DNA from: Rikenellaceae bacterium DTU049
GTDB taxonomy: Bacteria > Bacteroidota > Bacteroidia > Bacteroidales > DTU049
Length of the DNA: 34,624 bases
Reading direction: 5' to 3'
NCBI GenBank assembly: GCA_001513285.1
Contig: LFTI01000053.1
Location: forward strand, 4,583 to 39,206
In this document: in pieces, positions 8,192 to 17,055 of the stretch
Layout: every line of letters begins with the position of its first letter
How positions within the stretch are numbered: the stretch's first letter is position 1
Position numbers and translations under genes: made by a program
The notes under the pieces: generated by a model
What the model was told of the DNA's origin: nothing
Database searches by the model: none
The model's input: the letters and a program-made list of their open reading frames with translations, nothing else

Positions 8192-8199
8192 TAATTTTG
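8192..8199 (+). promoter_or_regulatory. -7 promoter element for the DUF4199/glycosyltransferase block
   Basis: TAATTTTG lies 17 bp before the ATG at 8209 and fits TAnnTTTG. Confidence 0.45.
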
Positions 8200-8208
8200 C
8201 AATAAAAA

Positions 8209-8745
8209 ATGAAAACAAAAGAATTATTAAATCATGCATCAAAATATACATTATTTGCAGCAGCTATCATGGTTGTATATTTGTTACTAATGTGGATATT
8301 TGGGGGGAATATTTTAATGTTAAATACTATAACATTTATTATTCAAGCTTTTGCTATTATATTTTTTAGTATCAAGGCTATTAATAAAGCGCGTGTAGAA
8401 TTTGGAGAAGGTCATATAAGCTATTTAAATGCTTTTTTATTAAGTTTTATAATTTCATTTTTTAGTTTATTAATATTTTTACTAGTTAAATTATTAATAT
8501 TTTATGTATTAGACCCTAATTATTTAAATAATATGCTAAATACATTGATAATAAATCTAGAGATGCAAAAAGAAATGATGCCCGAACAATTTCAATCTTT
8601 TATTACTCCTGAAACATTTTCTCAAGCATTTTCTTTTAAATATCAATTAAGTACAGCTTTTACATATTTAATAGAATCTGCCATTCTATCTTTAATATTA
8701 GCTGGAATTATAAAAAAACATCCTTCTATTAATGAAAATATGTAA
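8209..8745 (+). CDS. DUF4199 membrane protein
   Basis: This 178-aa integral inner-membrane protein has four hydrophobic segments (about 14-32, 36-57, 78-104 and 148-167). The GEGHISYLNAF stretch after segment 2 resembles the conserved loop of the Bacteroidota DUF4199 family. The function is not established. It sits 35 bp upstream of a GT2 glycosyltransferase gene, an arrangement I recall from other Bacteroidota, which suggests a role in envelope polysaccharide or lipid-linked sugar handling. Confidence 0.75.
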   Translation: MKTKELLNHASKYTLFAAAIMVVYLLLMWIFGGNILMLNTITFIIQAFAIIFFSIKAINKARVEFGEGHISYLNAFLLSFIISFFSLLIFLLVKLLIFYVLDPNYLNNMLNTLIINLEMQKEMMPEQFQSFITPETFSQAFSFKYQLSTAFTYLIESAILSLILAGIIKKHPSINENM

Positions 8746-8780
8746 TTGGAAAATATTCTATTAAAAAATTAACAAATACT

Positions 8781-9734
8781 ATGGATATATCAGTAGTAAT
8801 ACCATTATACAATGAAAAAGAATCATTACCTGAGCTTACTGAATGGATCAGAAGGGTAATGAAAGAGAATAATTTCACTTATGAAATTATTTTTGTGGAT
8901 GATGGTAGTACAGATGGGTCGTGGGATGAAATAATAAAATTATCAGCAAATAATAATGATATAAAAGCAATCAGATTTAGACGTAATTTTGGTAAATCTG
9001 CTGCCCTGCATGTAGGATTTCAGAAAGCTAAAGGAGATGTAGTTATCACTATGGATGCAGATCTACAAGACAGTCCAGATGAAATCCCCGAACTTTATAA
9101 AATGATAATGGAGCAGGATTATGATTTAGTTTCTGGATGGAAAAAGAAAAGATATGATCCTTTATCCAAAACAATACCTACAAAAATTTTTAATTGGGGA
9201 ACACGAGTAGTATCTGGCATTAAATTACATGATTTTAATTGTGGACTAAAAGCATATAAGCATGATGTAGTGAAAAGTGTAGATGTTTATGGAGAAATGC
9301 ACAGATATATTCCAATCATGGCTAAATGGGCTGGGTTTAATAAAATAGGAGAAAAAGTAGTACATCATTATCCACGTAAATATGGAACTACTAAATTTGG
9401 TATGTCGCGTTTCATTCGTGGCCCCTTAGATTTGCTCACAATAAATTTTGTTACTAAATTTGGGAAACGACCTATGCACTTTTTTGGTACTATGGGAATA
9501 GTGGTATTCATTATTGGATTTATCATAGCTTTGTATTTAACGATAGCAAAGATATTATATCAACAATATAAAATGACAGAAAGACCTCTGTTCTATTTAG
9601 GCATTTTGTTTATGATTCTTGGGGCAATGCTATTCATAGGTGGCTTTTTAGCAGAACTGATACAAAGAAATAGCCCAGATAAAAACAAATATGATATTAA
9701 AGAAGAATTAAATATTGTAGAAGGAGATAGTTAA
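8781..9734 (+). CDS. Family 2 glycosyltransferase, polyprenyl-phosphate sugar synthase type
   Basis: It probably transfers a sugar from a nucleotide donor to polyprenyl phosphate at the cytoplasmic face of the inner membrane, like DPM1 and GtrB proteins. It has an N-terminal GT-A fold with VVIPLYNE (5-12), VDDGSTDGSW (39-48), the donor/metal-binding DAD at 92-94 followed by LQD, and the acceptor-side region DFNCGLKAY. Two C-terminal membrane helices (about 235-258 and 272-295) match the GtrB topology. The length of 317 aa is typical. It lies within a block with DUF4199, GT4 and GT9 genes, consistent with cell-surface glycan or LPS synthesis. The exact sugar cannot be inferred. Confidence 0.9.
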   Translation: MDISVVIPLYNEKESLPELTEWIRRVMKENNFTYEIIFVDDGSTDGSWDEIIKLSANNNDIKAIRFRRNFGKSAALHVGFQKAKGDVVITMDADLQDSPDEIPELYKMIMEQDYDLVSGWKKKRYDPLSKTIPTKIFNWGTRVVSGIKLHDFNCGLKAYKHDVVKSVDVYGEMHRYIPIMAKWAGFNKIGEKVVHHYPRKYGTTKFGMSRFIRGPLDLLTINFVTKFGKRPMHFFGTMGIVVFIIGFIIALYLTIAKILYQQYKMTERPLFYLGILFMILGAMLFIGGFLAELIQRNSPDKNKYDIKEELNIVEGDS

Positions 9735-9739
9735 AAGTT

Positions 9740-10945
9740 ATGAGTAAAGATTGGCAACGGGTAGCTATTGTTGGTCTAGCATTCCCGTTTAAAGGCGGTA
9801 TGGTAGCGTTGGGAAATAGATTGGCTATAGAACTGCAAAAAACAAACAAAGATGTAGAAATTTATGGTTTTAAAAGATTGTATCCCTATATTATTTTCCG
9901 AAAAAATGAAAAAATTACTAATAAAGCTGAAATAGAAGAATTCTTTAATAAATATAAATTAAAAATTCATAATTTTCTTAAGTCATGGAATCCTTTTACT
10001 TGGCGTTTCACTGCTAAACTTATCTCATCTAGGACCCCAGATATTGTTATTTTCCAATATTGGGTGGCTTTTTTAGGTATTATTTATGGTCAAATAGCTA
10101 GATATCTTAAAAAAAATAATAAAGATATAGTAACAATAGCTATTGTAAACAGTATTTATGGTAAACATAAATTTTATCAAAAAAAATCTTTTAAATATTT
10201 CGCAAAATATATCGATGCTTTCATTTTTTTATCAGAAAAAGTTGCAGATGAGTTTAATGAACTTAACATTAATAAACATTACTTGATAGTGCATCATCCA
10301 TTATATGATCAATACGGTGAACTTATACCTAGACAAGAGGCACTTAAAAAACTTAAACTTCCTGAGAAAATTATTATTAACGAAAATGAAATCGATATTA
10401 AATATATTTTGTTTTTTGGACAAGTGAAAGAATATAAAGGTCTAGATTTATTGTTGAATGCTTTACCAGATACAGACCCTTCTATCCATTTAATTATTGC
10501 AGGAGATTTTTTCCAATCTAAAGATATATTTATCGACATGATTAAAAGGCTAAATATAGAAGATAGAGTTTTTATTTACGATAGATATATCCCAGATAAT
10601 GAAGTACCCATATTTTTTTCAGCAGCAGATTTAATAGTAATGCCTTATAAACTTGTTAAACAAAGTGGTATCACTCGTATAGCACTTCGTTATAATAAGC
10701 CTTTCATTACCACAGATACTGATATTTTAGATATTTTATCTGATAAATGCTGTGATACGGATTTTATAATTACTAGTGAAGCTACAGAAATATCTAAGGC
10801 AATAACTACTTTTTTTAGTGATAAACCAGATGACAAAAATCAAGTGAAACGATGGATGCAATCACAAAAAATATTAGCTAATATTTTATCTTGGAGCAAA
10901 ATGATTACTGCTATAGATGATCTTTATAAATTAAGTAAAAATTAG
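9740..10945 (+). CDS. GT4-type glycosyltransferase
   Basis: This 401-aa, GT-B fold, cytoplasmic or membrane-peripheral enzyme probably uses a nucleotide sugar for envelope glycan assembly. The N-terminal domain begins VAIVGLAFPFKGGM, whose glycine-rich loop is typical of GT4 enzymes. The C-terminal Rossmann half contains YILFFGQVKEYKGLDLLLNAL, IIAGDF and DRVFIYDRYIPDNEVPIFFSAADLIVMPYK. This includes the late loop in which GT4 enzymes usually carry an EGFG or E-x7-E motif, here less canonical (KQSGITRIAL). It begins 5 bp after the GT2 stop, so they form an operon. Confidence 0.85.
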   Translation: MSKDWQRVAIVGLAFPFKGGMVALGNRLAIELQKTNKDVEIYGFKRLYPYIIFRKNEKITNKAEIEEFFNKYKLKIHNFLKSWNPFTWRFTAKLISSRTPDIVIFQYWVAFLGIIYGQIARYLKKNNKDIVTIAIVNSIYGKHKFYQKKSFKYFAKYIDAFIFLSEKVADEFNELNINKHYLIVHHPLYDQYGELIPRQEALKKLKLPEKIIINENEIDIKYILFFGQVKEYKGLDLLLNALPDTDPSIHLIIAGDFFQSKDIFIDMIKRLNIEDRVFIYDRYIPDNEVPIFFSAADLIVMPYKLVKQSGITRIALRYNKPFITTDTDILDILSDKCCDTDFIITSEATEISKAITTFFSDKPDDKNQVKRWMQSQKILANILSWSKMITAIDDLYKLSKN

Positions 10946-10976
10946 TATTTTATCAATTCCTAATAATATATTTCTC

Positions 10977-11999
10977 ATGCATAACATCAATGATAGATAT
11001 CTACTTATTCAGACGGCTAGTATAGGAGATGTAGTACTTATTACACCAGTTATAGAGTCGATTCATAAATATAATCCTAATGCAGAAATTTTTATTTTAA
11101 TTAATAGTAGAGCAGCTGAGCTTTTTGATAATCATCCATTTATTTCAAAAGTTTTTATTTGGAATAAAAAAAATAGGAAATATAAACATCTATGGCATTT
11201 AATATTACAACTAAGAAAATATAATTTCACAGCAGTAATAAATTTTCAGCGGTATTTATCTACTGGCTTTTTAATGTGGTGTATGCATAGTAATAAAAAA
11301 ATTACTTTCAGGCAAAGTACAATGTCTTGCTTATTTGCTAATGAGACATATGAGCATTTATGGAATCAAAAACATGAAGTTGATAGAAATTTAATATTAA
11401 TACAAAATCTAGTAAATAATGAATCTTTAATCAGACGTCCACAACTTTACATTCCCGAAAATATTAAAATTGATTTACCACAAAATCCATATATTTGTAT
11501 CTCTCCATATTCACTGTGGAATACTAAACAAATGGTAATATGGAGATGGGTAGACCTTTGTGAAAGCTTAATTAATTTAGGTTATAATGTGGCTGTTTTA
11601 GGTGGTAAAGATGATATTAATAAAAATAATTTGTTTTTTAAAGAATTTCAGAATAATGAACATATTTATGATTTTGTTGGTAAATTATCATTATTAGAGA
11701 CTTTATATGTAATAAAACATTCATTTATCACTTATTCTAATGATAGTGCTATTACACATTTGGCTTCTTCTATCAATGCACCAATAGTAACTATTTTTTG
11801 CTCTACTGTACCCTCGTTTGGCTTCACTCCATTGAGTGATAAATCTTTTATTATTGAGCCCAATATAGAGCTATTATGTCGTCCTTGTGGCAAGCATGGT
11901 TATTCTAAATGCCCCAAAAATTTATTTATTTGTGGTAATAGTTTTAATATTGATCAATTATTAGAACCTGTCAAAGAATTGCAATCTGATGTTCAATAA
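10977..11999 (+). CDS. GT9-family (heptosyltransferase-like) glycosyltransferase
   Basis: It probably adds a heptose or related sugar to the lipopolysaccharide core, by family resemblance to WaaC/WaaF/WaaQ. The N-terminus, LLIQTASIGDVVLITPVIESI, matches the GT9 signature (RxGDvvl). The C-terminal half shows YICISPYSLWNTKQ, VAVLGGKDD, FVGKLSLLETLYVIKHS and the donor-site stretch YSNDSAITHLASSINAPIVTIF. The length of 340 aa is normal. It overlaps the following tsaC-type gene by 11 bp. A late cysteine cluster (LLCRPCGKHGYSKCPKNLFIC) is also common in GT9 proteins. Confidence 0.88.
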   Translation: MHNINDRYLLIQTASIGDVVLITPVIESIHKYNPNAEIFILINSRAAELFDNHPFISKVFIWNKKNRKYKHLWHLILQLRKYNFTAVINFQRYLSTGFLMWCMHSNKKITFRQSTMSCLFANETYEHLWNQKHEVDRNLILIQNLVNNESLIRRPQLYIPENIKIDLPQNPYICISPYSLWNTKQMVIWRWVDLCESLINLGYNVAVLGGKDDINKNNLFFKEFQNNEHIYDFVGKLSLLETLYVIKHSFITYSNDSAITHLASSINAPIVTIFCSTVPSFGFTPLSDKSFIIEPNIELLCRPCGKHGYSKCPKNLFICGNSFNIDQLLEPVKELQSDVQ

Positions 12000-12555
12000 A
12001 GATGTAATAGAAACTGTAGATTTTTTGAAAAAAGGGAAGGTAATTTTATGCCCTACAGATACCATATGGGGACTCAGTTGCAATGCTTTTGATGAAAACG
12101 CTATTCAAAAAATTATTGAAATAAAGCATAGACCTGATAATAAAAATTTTATTATTCTTGTTTCATCTTTTGATATGCTCGAAAAATTTGTTAAAAATAT
12201 ACCTCCATTAGCTTTTAAAATAGAAAAAGAAAGTGATAAACCTGTAACCATAATTTATCCAAATCCAGTAGATTTACCTAGTATCCTGATAAATGAAGAT
12301 AATTCGATAGCAGTCAGATTAGTTAGAAATAATTTTTGTAGAGAAGTTATTAATCTATTAAAAGCTCCAATAGTTTCTACATCTGCTAATATATCTGGTA
12401 ATCTTTCACCGATAAACTTTGAAAATATTGATGCAGCTATCAAAATGGCAGTAGATTATATCGTTCCTTTGCGAAATGAAAATAATTCTTCTCACAGAGC
12501 TTCTAAAATTGTGAAAATTATCAATGATAATGAATACACTGTAATTAGAGAATAA
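11989..12555 (+). CDS. tsaC: L-threonylcarbamoyladenylate synthase (TsaC/Sua5/YrdC family)
   Basis: It makes threonylcarbamoyl-AMP from threonine, bicarbonate and ATP, the first step of t6A37 modification of ANN-decoding tRNAs. The single YrdC domain (188 aa) shows the signature GKVILCPTDTIWGLSCNA, then IIEIKHRPDNKNFIILVSS, the basic substrate-binding stretch, and PIVSTSANISGN near residue 127. There is no C-terminal Sua5 domain, so this is the short TsaC form. The start at 11989 overlaps the upstream GT9 gene by 11 bp, indicating co-transcription, although the function is unrelated. Confidence 0.92.
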   Translation: MFNKDVIETVDFLKKGKVILCPTDTIWGLSCNAFDENAIQKIIEIKHRPDNKNFIILVSSFDMLEKFVKNIPPLAFKIEKESDKPVTIIYPNPVDLPSILINEDNSIAVRLVRNNFCREVINLLKAPIVSTSANISGNLSPINFENIDAAIKMAVDYIVPLRNENNSSHRASKIVKIINDNEYTVIRE

Positions 12556-12584
12556 ATTATTCGCTAATTTACGTTTTTACTTAT

Positions 12585-12592
12585 TATTTTTG
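12585..12592 (+). promoter_or_regulatory. -7 promoter element for the cyuA-like gene
   Basis: TATTTTTG fits TAnnTTTG and lies 19 bp before the ATG at 12612. Confidence 0.4.
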
Positions 12593-12611
12593 CAATAATT
12601 AATTCCATTTT

Positions 12612-13898
12612 ATGTTAGATATAACGCAAAGACAAGAGATAATTAATCTGATGCACAGAGAAATAGTACCTGCAATAGGATGTACTGAACCAATAGCTGT
12701 AGCTCTTTGTGTAGCAAAAGCACGTGAGACATTAGGAGACATTCCAGAAAAAATAGATGTTTTTTTGAGTAAAAATATTATTAAAAATGCTATGGGCGTT
12801 GGAATACCTGGTACTGGAATGATAGGATTGCCTATAGCAATAGCTTTAGGAGCCACGATAGGTAAATCTGAATATAAGCTAGAAGTATTAAAAGATCTAA
12901 CTATACAAGATGTAGAATATAGTAAAAGCTTTATCGAAGATGGTAAAATTAATATTTTTTTAAAAGAAAATTGTCCAAATAACTTATATATAGAAGTTCA
13001 TTGCCATGCCAAAGATAATAAGTCTATTGCTATTATACAAGGAGCACATGATAATTTTACTTATTTGGCAAAAAATAATCAAATTATTTATCAACAAGAT
13101 TTTATAGGAAATGAAGATAGTAATTTTAAAATAGATTTAGACTACGATAAAATTTTCGAATTTACTATAGAAACTCCAATAGAAGACATAAAATTTATAT
13201 TAGATGCTGCCGAAATGAATAAAAATGCTTCAATAATTTCAAAAGATGGAGATTATGGTCATCAAATCACAAAAACACTTTCTAGTGAAATAGCAAAAAA
13301 AATAATAGGAGATAATATACTAAATGATATAATATCTTCTACTGCTGGTGCTTGTGATCTAAGAATGGATGGAGCTATGGTGCCAGTGATGAGTACAGCT
13401 GGTAGTGGCAACCAAGGTATAGCTGCTACCCTTCCTGTTACAATTTTTGCTCAATCATTTGAATGTACTGAAGATCAATTAATACGAGCACTCACTTTAA
13501 GTAATTTGATGGTTATTTATATTAAACAAAAACTAGGTAAATTATCACCGCTATGTGGATGTGTAGTAGCTTCTACCGGCGCCTGTTGTGGCATTACTTA
13601 TCTTTTAGGAGGTAGTAAATCACAAATTTCTTTTGCAGCTAAAAATATGATAGCCTCTATAACAGGGATGATATGCGATGGTGCTAAACCTAGCTGTTCA
13701 TTAAAAATAGCTACTAGCATATACACTGCAGCTTTGTCTGCTCTGATGGCTATAGAAAATAAAGTAGTATCACATCATGAAGGCATTATAGATGATGACC
13801 TAGAAAAGACCATTAATAACCTTGCAAAAATTGGAACAAAAGGGATGCAAGAAACAGATAATGTGATTTTAGAGATTATGACAAATAAAAATAGCTAA
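12612..13898 (+). CDS. cyuA: L-cysteine desulfidase / serine dehydratase alpha-like protein (UPF0597, CyuA/YhaM family)
   Basis: By family, it probably breaks L-cysteine down to pyruvate, sulfide and ammonia using a [4Fe-4S] cluster. The N-terminus, HREIVPAIGCTEPIAVALCVAKA, is the signature of the family and carries one cluster-type cysteine. Further family motifs are GTGMIGLPIAIALGA, the glycine-rich STAGSGNQGIAATLPV, and a C-terminal cysteine-rich region (LCGCVVASTGACCGITYLLGG, then MICDGAKPSCSLKI). The length (428 aa) matches. It is probably monocistronic with its own -7 element. In an anaerobe it would supply pyruvate and sulfide. Substrate specificity between L-cysteine and L-serine cannot be settled from sequence. 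Confidence 0.85.
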   Translation: MLDITQRQEIINLMHREIVPAIGCTEPIAVALCVAKARETLGDIPEKIDVFLSKNIIKNAMGVGIPGTGMIGLPIAIALGATIGKSEYKLEVLKDLTIQDVEYSKSFIEDGKINIFLKENCPNNLYIEVHCHAKDNKSIAIIQGAHDNFTYLAKNNQIIYQQDFIGNEDSNFKIDLDYDKIFEFTIETPIEDIKFILDAAEMNKNASIISKDGDYGHQITKTLSSEIAKKIIGDNILNDIISSTAGACDLRMDGAMVPVMSTAGSGNQGIAATLPVTIFAQSFECTEDQLIRALTLSNLMVIYIKQKLGKLSPLCGCVVASTGACCGITYLLGGSKSQISFAAKNMIASITGMICDGAKPSCSLKIATSIYTAALSALMAIENKVVSHHEGIIDDDLEKTINNLAKIGTKGMQETDNVILEIMTNKNS

Positions 13899-14109
13899 TT
13901 AAATTTGTCATTTAATACTTACAAAATTATTTTTTGTAATTATTAATAAGCATTCCTCTTATTTGGAAGGTCAAAATACATTAATACAGTTTTACAATAA
14001 TAATTGTTTAATTTTAAAATTTTTACTTATGAAAAGTGTAATAGGGAAAGATTGAAAGAGGTAGTGGAGGAGGGGTAAGTATCAAATTATTGTTATACTT
14101 CACAGTAGT

Positions 14110-15102
14110 TTAATCATACCTTTGACTAATTATTTCTCTATACTTGTCCCACGCCCATCTATCGTGCGATGACAGGTTTAATAGTCTGCCAATATCAGGA
14201 TATATCAACTCTTTTAGGTACTTATTCATTATCACAAACCACATCAAGTAGCTTTGTAAGTACTTCGTAGCTACTCCATGAAATCTACTCAACCACGTTT
14301 TGAAATCACTTATTTTGCTCTCTACTATCTTTACACTATATATCCCGCGTTTAATCTGTCTTTTGTTAACGATGACCTTTTTACTTTGTAAACTTTTCAC
14401 AGCTTTTTTGAATTCTTTCTTTGGTTTTACACATATCAGATTGTTTTCTGATAATCTATTTTTGAGCTCATATCTCAATTGCTCATTTTTTACTTTTTTC
14501 TCTCCAACTTGTTTGAAAAGTAAATTACCTTCTCTGTCGGTAACTACTAATATTGCTACTTTAGGATGTTTCTTTCTTTTAGCTCTCTGATATTCTTCTT
14601 TGCTTTTAAATTTCCTGCCTTTTTCTGAATAATTCATGAGCAATTCATCAGCTTCCACAATACCAGAGAAGCTTATCCCACCTTCTAATGCTCTAATAGC
14701 AGCTAATATTTTGTGTCGCCATTCGAAGCTTGTTTTTAGACAAATGCCAACCTCATCAGCACATGCACGCAGACTTTTACCTTCAAGCATACATCTCATG
14801 TAGTCTAGCATTAATGGATATTTTCGCATGCGATAGACAAAGGTGCGAGCTGTTTCACGAAATTGATAACCACAGGTTTTACATTTATAAACTTGTCTAC
14901 CATTTCTTTTGCCCGCCTTTATGACATTTTCGCTTTTGCAGTCTGGACAGATGGCTGCGGTAGATTGAATTTTTACTTTTTGGTAATCTACAGCTGTAGC
15001 ATTGTTATTGACGAGATATTGATATAACTCATCCAGGAAATCACGTTTGTGATCCTTGGGCATAGCCAAGTATTTATCAATGTTTTCTATTAATTCTTTC
15101 AT
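14110..15102 (-). CDS. IS1595 (ISXO2-like) family transposase, possibly catalytically impaired
   Basis: This 330-aa protein has an N-terminal zinc ribbon (C52, C55, C74 and C77: CPDCKSENVIK and YKCKTCGYQF), a helix-turn-helix-like segment (SLRACADEVGICLKTSFEWRHKIL), then an ISXO2-type DDE domain. The first acidic residue is D152 in VEADE. The late motif FKTWLSRFHGVATKYLQSYLMWF is diagnostic. Where relatives usually have a TDG triad, the sequence reads ICVKPKKEF (around 223-231), so the second Asp appears absent. The reading frame is intact. A -7-like element (CAAAATTA on the plus strand) sits at 15120-15127. Clear terminal inverted repeats were not found; a TGTTATRCTT motif occurs on both sides (inverted) near 14091 and 15155. 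The gene directly follows the hydA terminator. Confidence 0.85.
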   Translation of the reverse strand: MKELIENIDKYLAMPKDHKRDFLDELYQYLVNNNATAVDYQKVKIQSTAAICPDCKSENVIKAGKRNGRQVYKCKTCGYQFRETARTFVYRMRKYPLMLDYMRCMLEGKSLRACADEVGICLKTSFEWRHKILAAIRALEGGISFSGIVEADELLMNYSEKGRKFKSKEEYQRAKRKKHPKVAILVVTDREGNLLFKQVGEKKVKNEQLRYELKNRLSENNLICVKPKKEFKKAVKSLQSKKVIVNKRQIKRGIYSVKIVESKISDFKTWLSRFHGVATKYLQSYLMWFVIMNKYLKELIYPDIGRLLNLSSHDRWAWDKYREIISQRYD

Positions 15103-15119
15103 GATTATAAAATTTACAA

Positions 15120-15127
15120 CAAAATTA
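15120..15127 (-). promoter_or_regulatory. -7 promoter element for the IS1595 transposase
   Basis: The minus-strand TAATTTTG lies 17 bp before the ATG of the transposase and fits TAnnTTTG. Confidence 0.35.
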
Positions 15128-15184
15128 ATTTATTTTATTAACATAATAAAATATTTAAAGCATAACATATACATGTTATTAATA

Positions 15185-15226
15185 AAAAAACAGCCGAGTT
15201 AGTAATTAAAACTCAGCTGTTTTTTA
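15185..15226 (-). terminator. Rho-independent terminator of the hydrogenase operon
   Basis: On the minus strand, ACAGCTGAGTT pairs with AACTCGGCTGT (one U-G wobble) around a 10-nt loop and is followed by T7. It sits 11 bp past the hydA stop. A run of T on the plus strand makes it potentially bidirectional. Confidence 0.8.
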
Positions 15227-15236
15227 TAATTTACTT

Positions 15237-17036
15237 TTAATTTAGGTACCTTTTTCTTGGAAAATAATGCGTATGTAAAAGTTCATGAGCTTTATGACTA
15301 TTAGGTTGTCCTAGATATTCTTCATAAAGTTGCATTACTTCTGGATTATCATGCGACTTACGTAATGGGAGGTTTTTATCTTCTGAATATATGCCTTCAG
15401 CTCTCATTTGGCGAATGTCCCATGATATTGGATACGGCTGTCCGCCTCCACCTAAGCATCCACCAGGACATGTCATAATTTCTACGAAATGATACTGTAG
15501 CTTACCTTCTTTAATAGCTCTTACTAATTTATTAGCATTTGCTAATTCGTGAGCTACTGCCACTTTCAGCTCCACACCTTCTAAGAAAGACCATTCTGGT
15601 TTTGTACCTTCAATTTTTATTGTTGCTTCTTTAATACCATCAAAACCACGTACAGGTGTAATTTCTAGATTTTTAAATGGAACTTCTCTACCAGTTACTA
15701 TTTCATATGCAGTACGCAATGCAGCTTCCATTACGCCACCTGTTGCACCGAATATTACTCCTGCACCTGAAGATTCTCCCATTAATGGATCATAATCAGA
15801 TTCTGGTAAGCTCATAAAATCTATACCTGCTTGTTTAATCATTGTAGCTAGTTCTCTAGTTGTGAGTACATAATCTACATCTTGGTATCCACTACTACGC
15901 ATTTCTGGACGTTGTGCTTCATATTTTTTTGCTGTGCAGGGCATAACAGAGACAACTATCATATCTTTGGAATTGATACCTTTCTTCTGTGCATAAAATG
16001 TTTTGGCTACTGCTCCAAACATTTGTTGAGGAGATTTACATGTAGATAAATTTCCTAGCATGTCAGGATATAAATGTTCCATGAATTTTATCCAACCAGG
16101 AGAGCAGCTAGTAAACATAGGTATTTTAACATTTGGATCTTTGTCTACTAAAACTTTTTTTAGTCTAGTAAGTAATTCTGTTCCTTCTTCTAATATTGTT
16201 AAGTCTGCAGTGAAATCAGTATCTAATACAGAATCAAATCCTAAACGTTTAAGTGCAGTTACCATTTTGCCTGTAACTCTTGTACCATATGGGAAGCCTA
16301 ATTCTTCACCTATAGCTACACGCACTGCTGGTGCTGTTTGTACTACTACATGTTTAGTTGGATCATTGATAACATCCCATACTTCTTCTACATAGTTACG
16401 TTCAGTTAATGCGCCTGTCGGGCAGTGTAACACACATTGTCCGCAATTTGTACATACAACTTCATTTAGTGGATAATCAAAAAATGTTCCTATATGTTGT
16501 TCTGCTCCTTTGCCAATAACTGCTAATGCACTTACATATTGTAATTCCTCACAAGTACGTACACAACGTTGGCAATGGATACATTTGGATATATCTTTTT
16601 TGATTGCTGGAGAGCTGATATCTGCAATCATATTTTCAGGATCTAAAAGATCTAGAAATATTCGATCAAAAATATGATATTCTGCAGCAAGATCTTGAAG
16701 TTCACATTTGCCATTACGTGAGCAGCTAGTACAATCTGCGTTGTGTTCCGAAAGTAGTAATTCTATGACGTGTTTTCTAGATTGCCTTACTGTTTGACTA
16801 TTTGTGAATATTTCCATGCCTTCTGCTACTGGAGTAGCACATGCTGCTTGTAAATATTTAGCACCTTTCACTTCTACTACGCATACTCTACAGTTGCCAG
16901 CTACACTTAAATCTGGGTGGTCGCATAAGGTAGGTATTTTAATATTTAATTTTTTTGCAGCATCTAATATAGTGGTACCTTCTTCCACTGATATTGGTAT
17001 ATCATTTATTTTTAGGTTTATTAATGCTTTTGCCAT
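15237..17036 (-). CDS. hydA: [FeFe] hydrogenase catalytic subunit HydA (NAD-linked type)
   Basis: This catalytic subunit reduces protons to H2, or oxidises H2. In order it has an N-terminal [2Fe-2S] domain (C38, C49, C52, C66), a His-ligated [4Fe-4S] site (H98, C102, C105, C111) and a 2x[4Fe-4S] ferredoxin domain (C152/155/158/162 and C195/198/201/205). The H-cluster domain follows with TSCSPGW (C311), MPCTAKKYEA, FGATGGVMEAALR and MTCPGGCLGGGGQP. The small-subunit tail ends the protein at residue 599. Thermotoga-type HydA has an extra C-terminal Fe-S domain that is missing here. It is the last gene of a hydC-hydB-hydA operon, 19 bp after hydB. Maturases HydEFG are not in the window but are needed for activity. 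Confidence 0.95.
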   Translation of the reverse strand: MAKALINLKINDIPISVEEGTTILDAAKKLNIKIPTLCDHPDLSVAGNCRVCVVEVKGAKYLQAACATPVAEGMEIFTNSQTVRQSRKHVIELLLSEHNADCTSCSRNGKCELQDLAAEYHIFDRIFLDLLDPENMIADISSPAIKKDISKCIHCQRCVRTCEELQYVSALAVIGKGAEQHIGTFFDYPLNEVVCTNCGQCVLHCPTGALTERNYVEEVWDVINDPTKHVVVQTAPAVRVAIGEELGFPYGTRVTGKMVTALKRLGFDSVLDTDFTADLTILEEGTELLTRLKKVLVDKDPNVKIPMFTSCSPGWIKFMEHLYPDMLGNLSTCKSPQQMFGAVAKTFYAQKKGINSKDMIVVSVMPCTAKKYEAQRPEMRSSGYQDVDYVLTTRELATMIKQAGIDFMSLPESDYDPLMGESSGAGVIFGATGGVMEAALRTAYEIVTGREVPFKNLEITPVRGFDGIKEATIKIEGTKPEWSFLEGVELKVAVAHELANANKLVRAIKEGKLQYHFVEIMTCPGGCLGGGGQPYPISWDIRQMRAEGIYSEDKNLPLRKSHDNPEVMQLYEEYLGQPNSHKAHELLHTHYFPRKRYLN

Positions 17037-17055
17037 AATTATTAATTTTTTTAAT

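Noticed and set aside
13899-14109. Possible RNA gene or attachment site between cyuA and the IS1595 transposase
   Set aside because: No stable hairpin, tRNA-like sequence or flanking duplication could be recognised; only a weak TGTTATRCTT motif is shared with the other side of the transposase gene.
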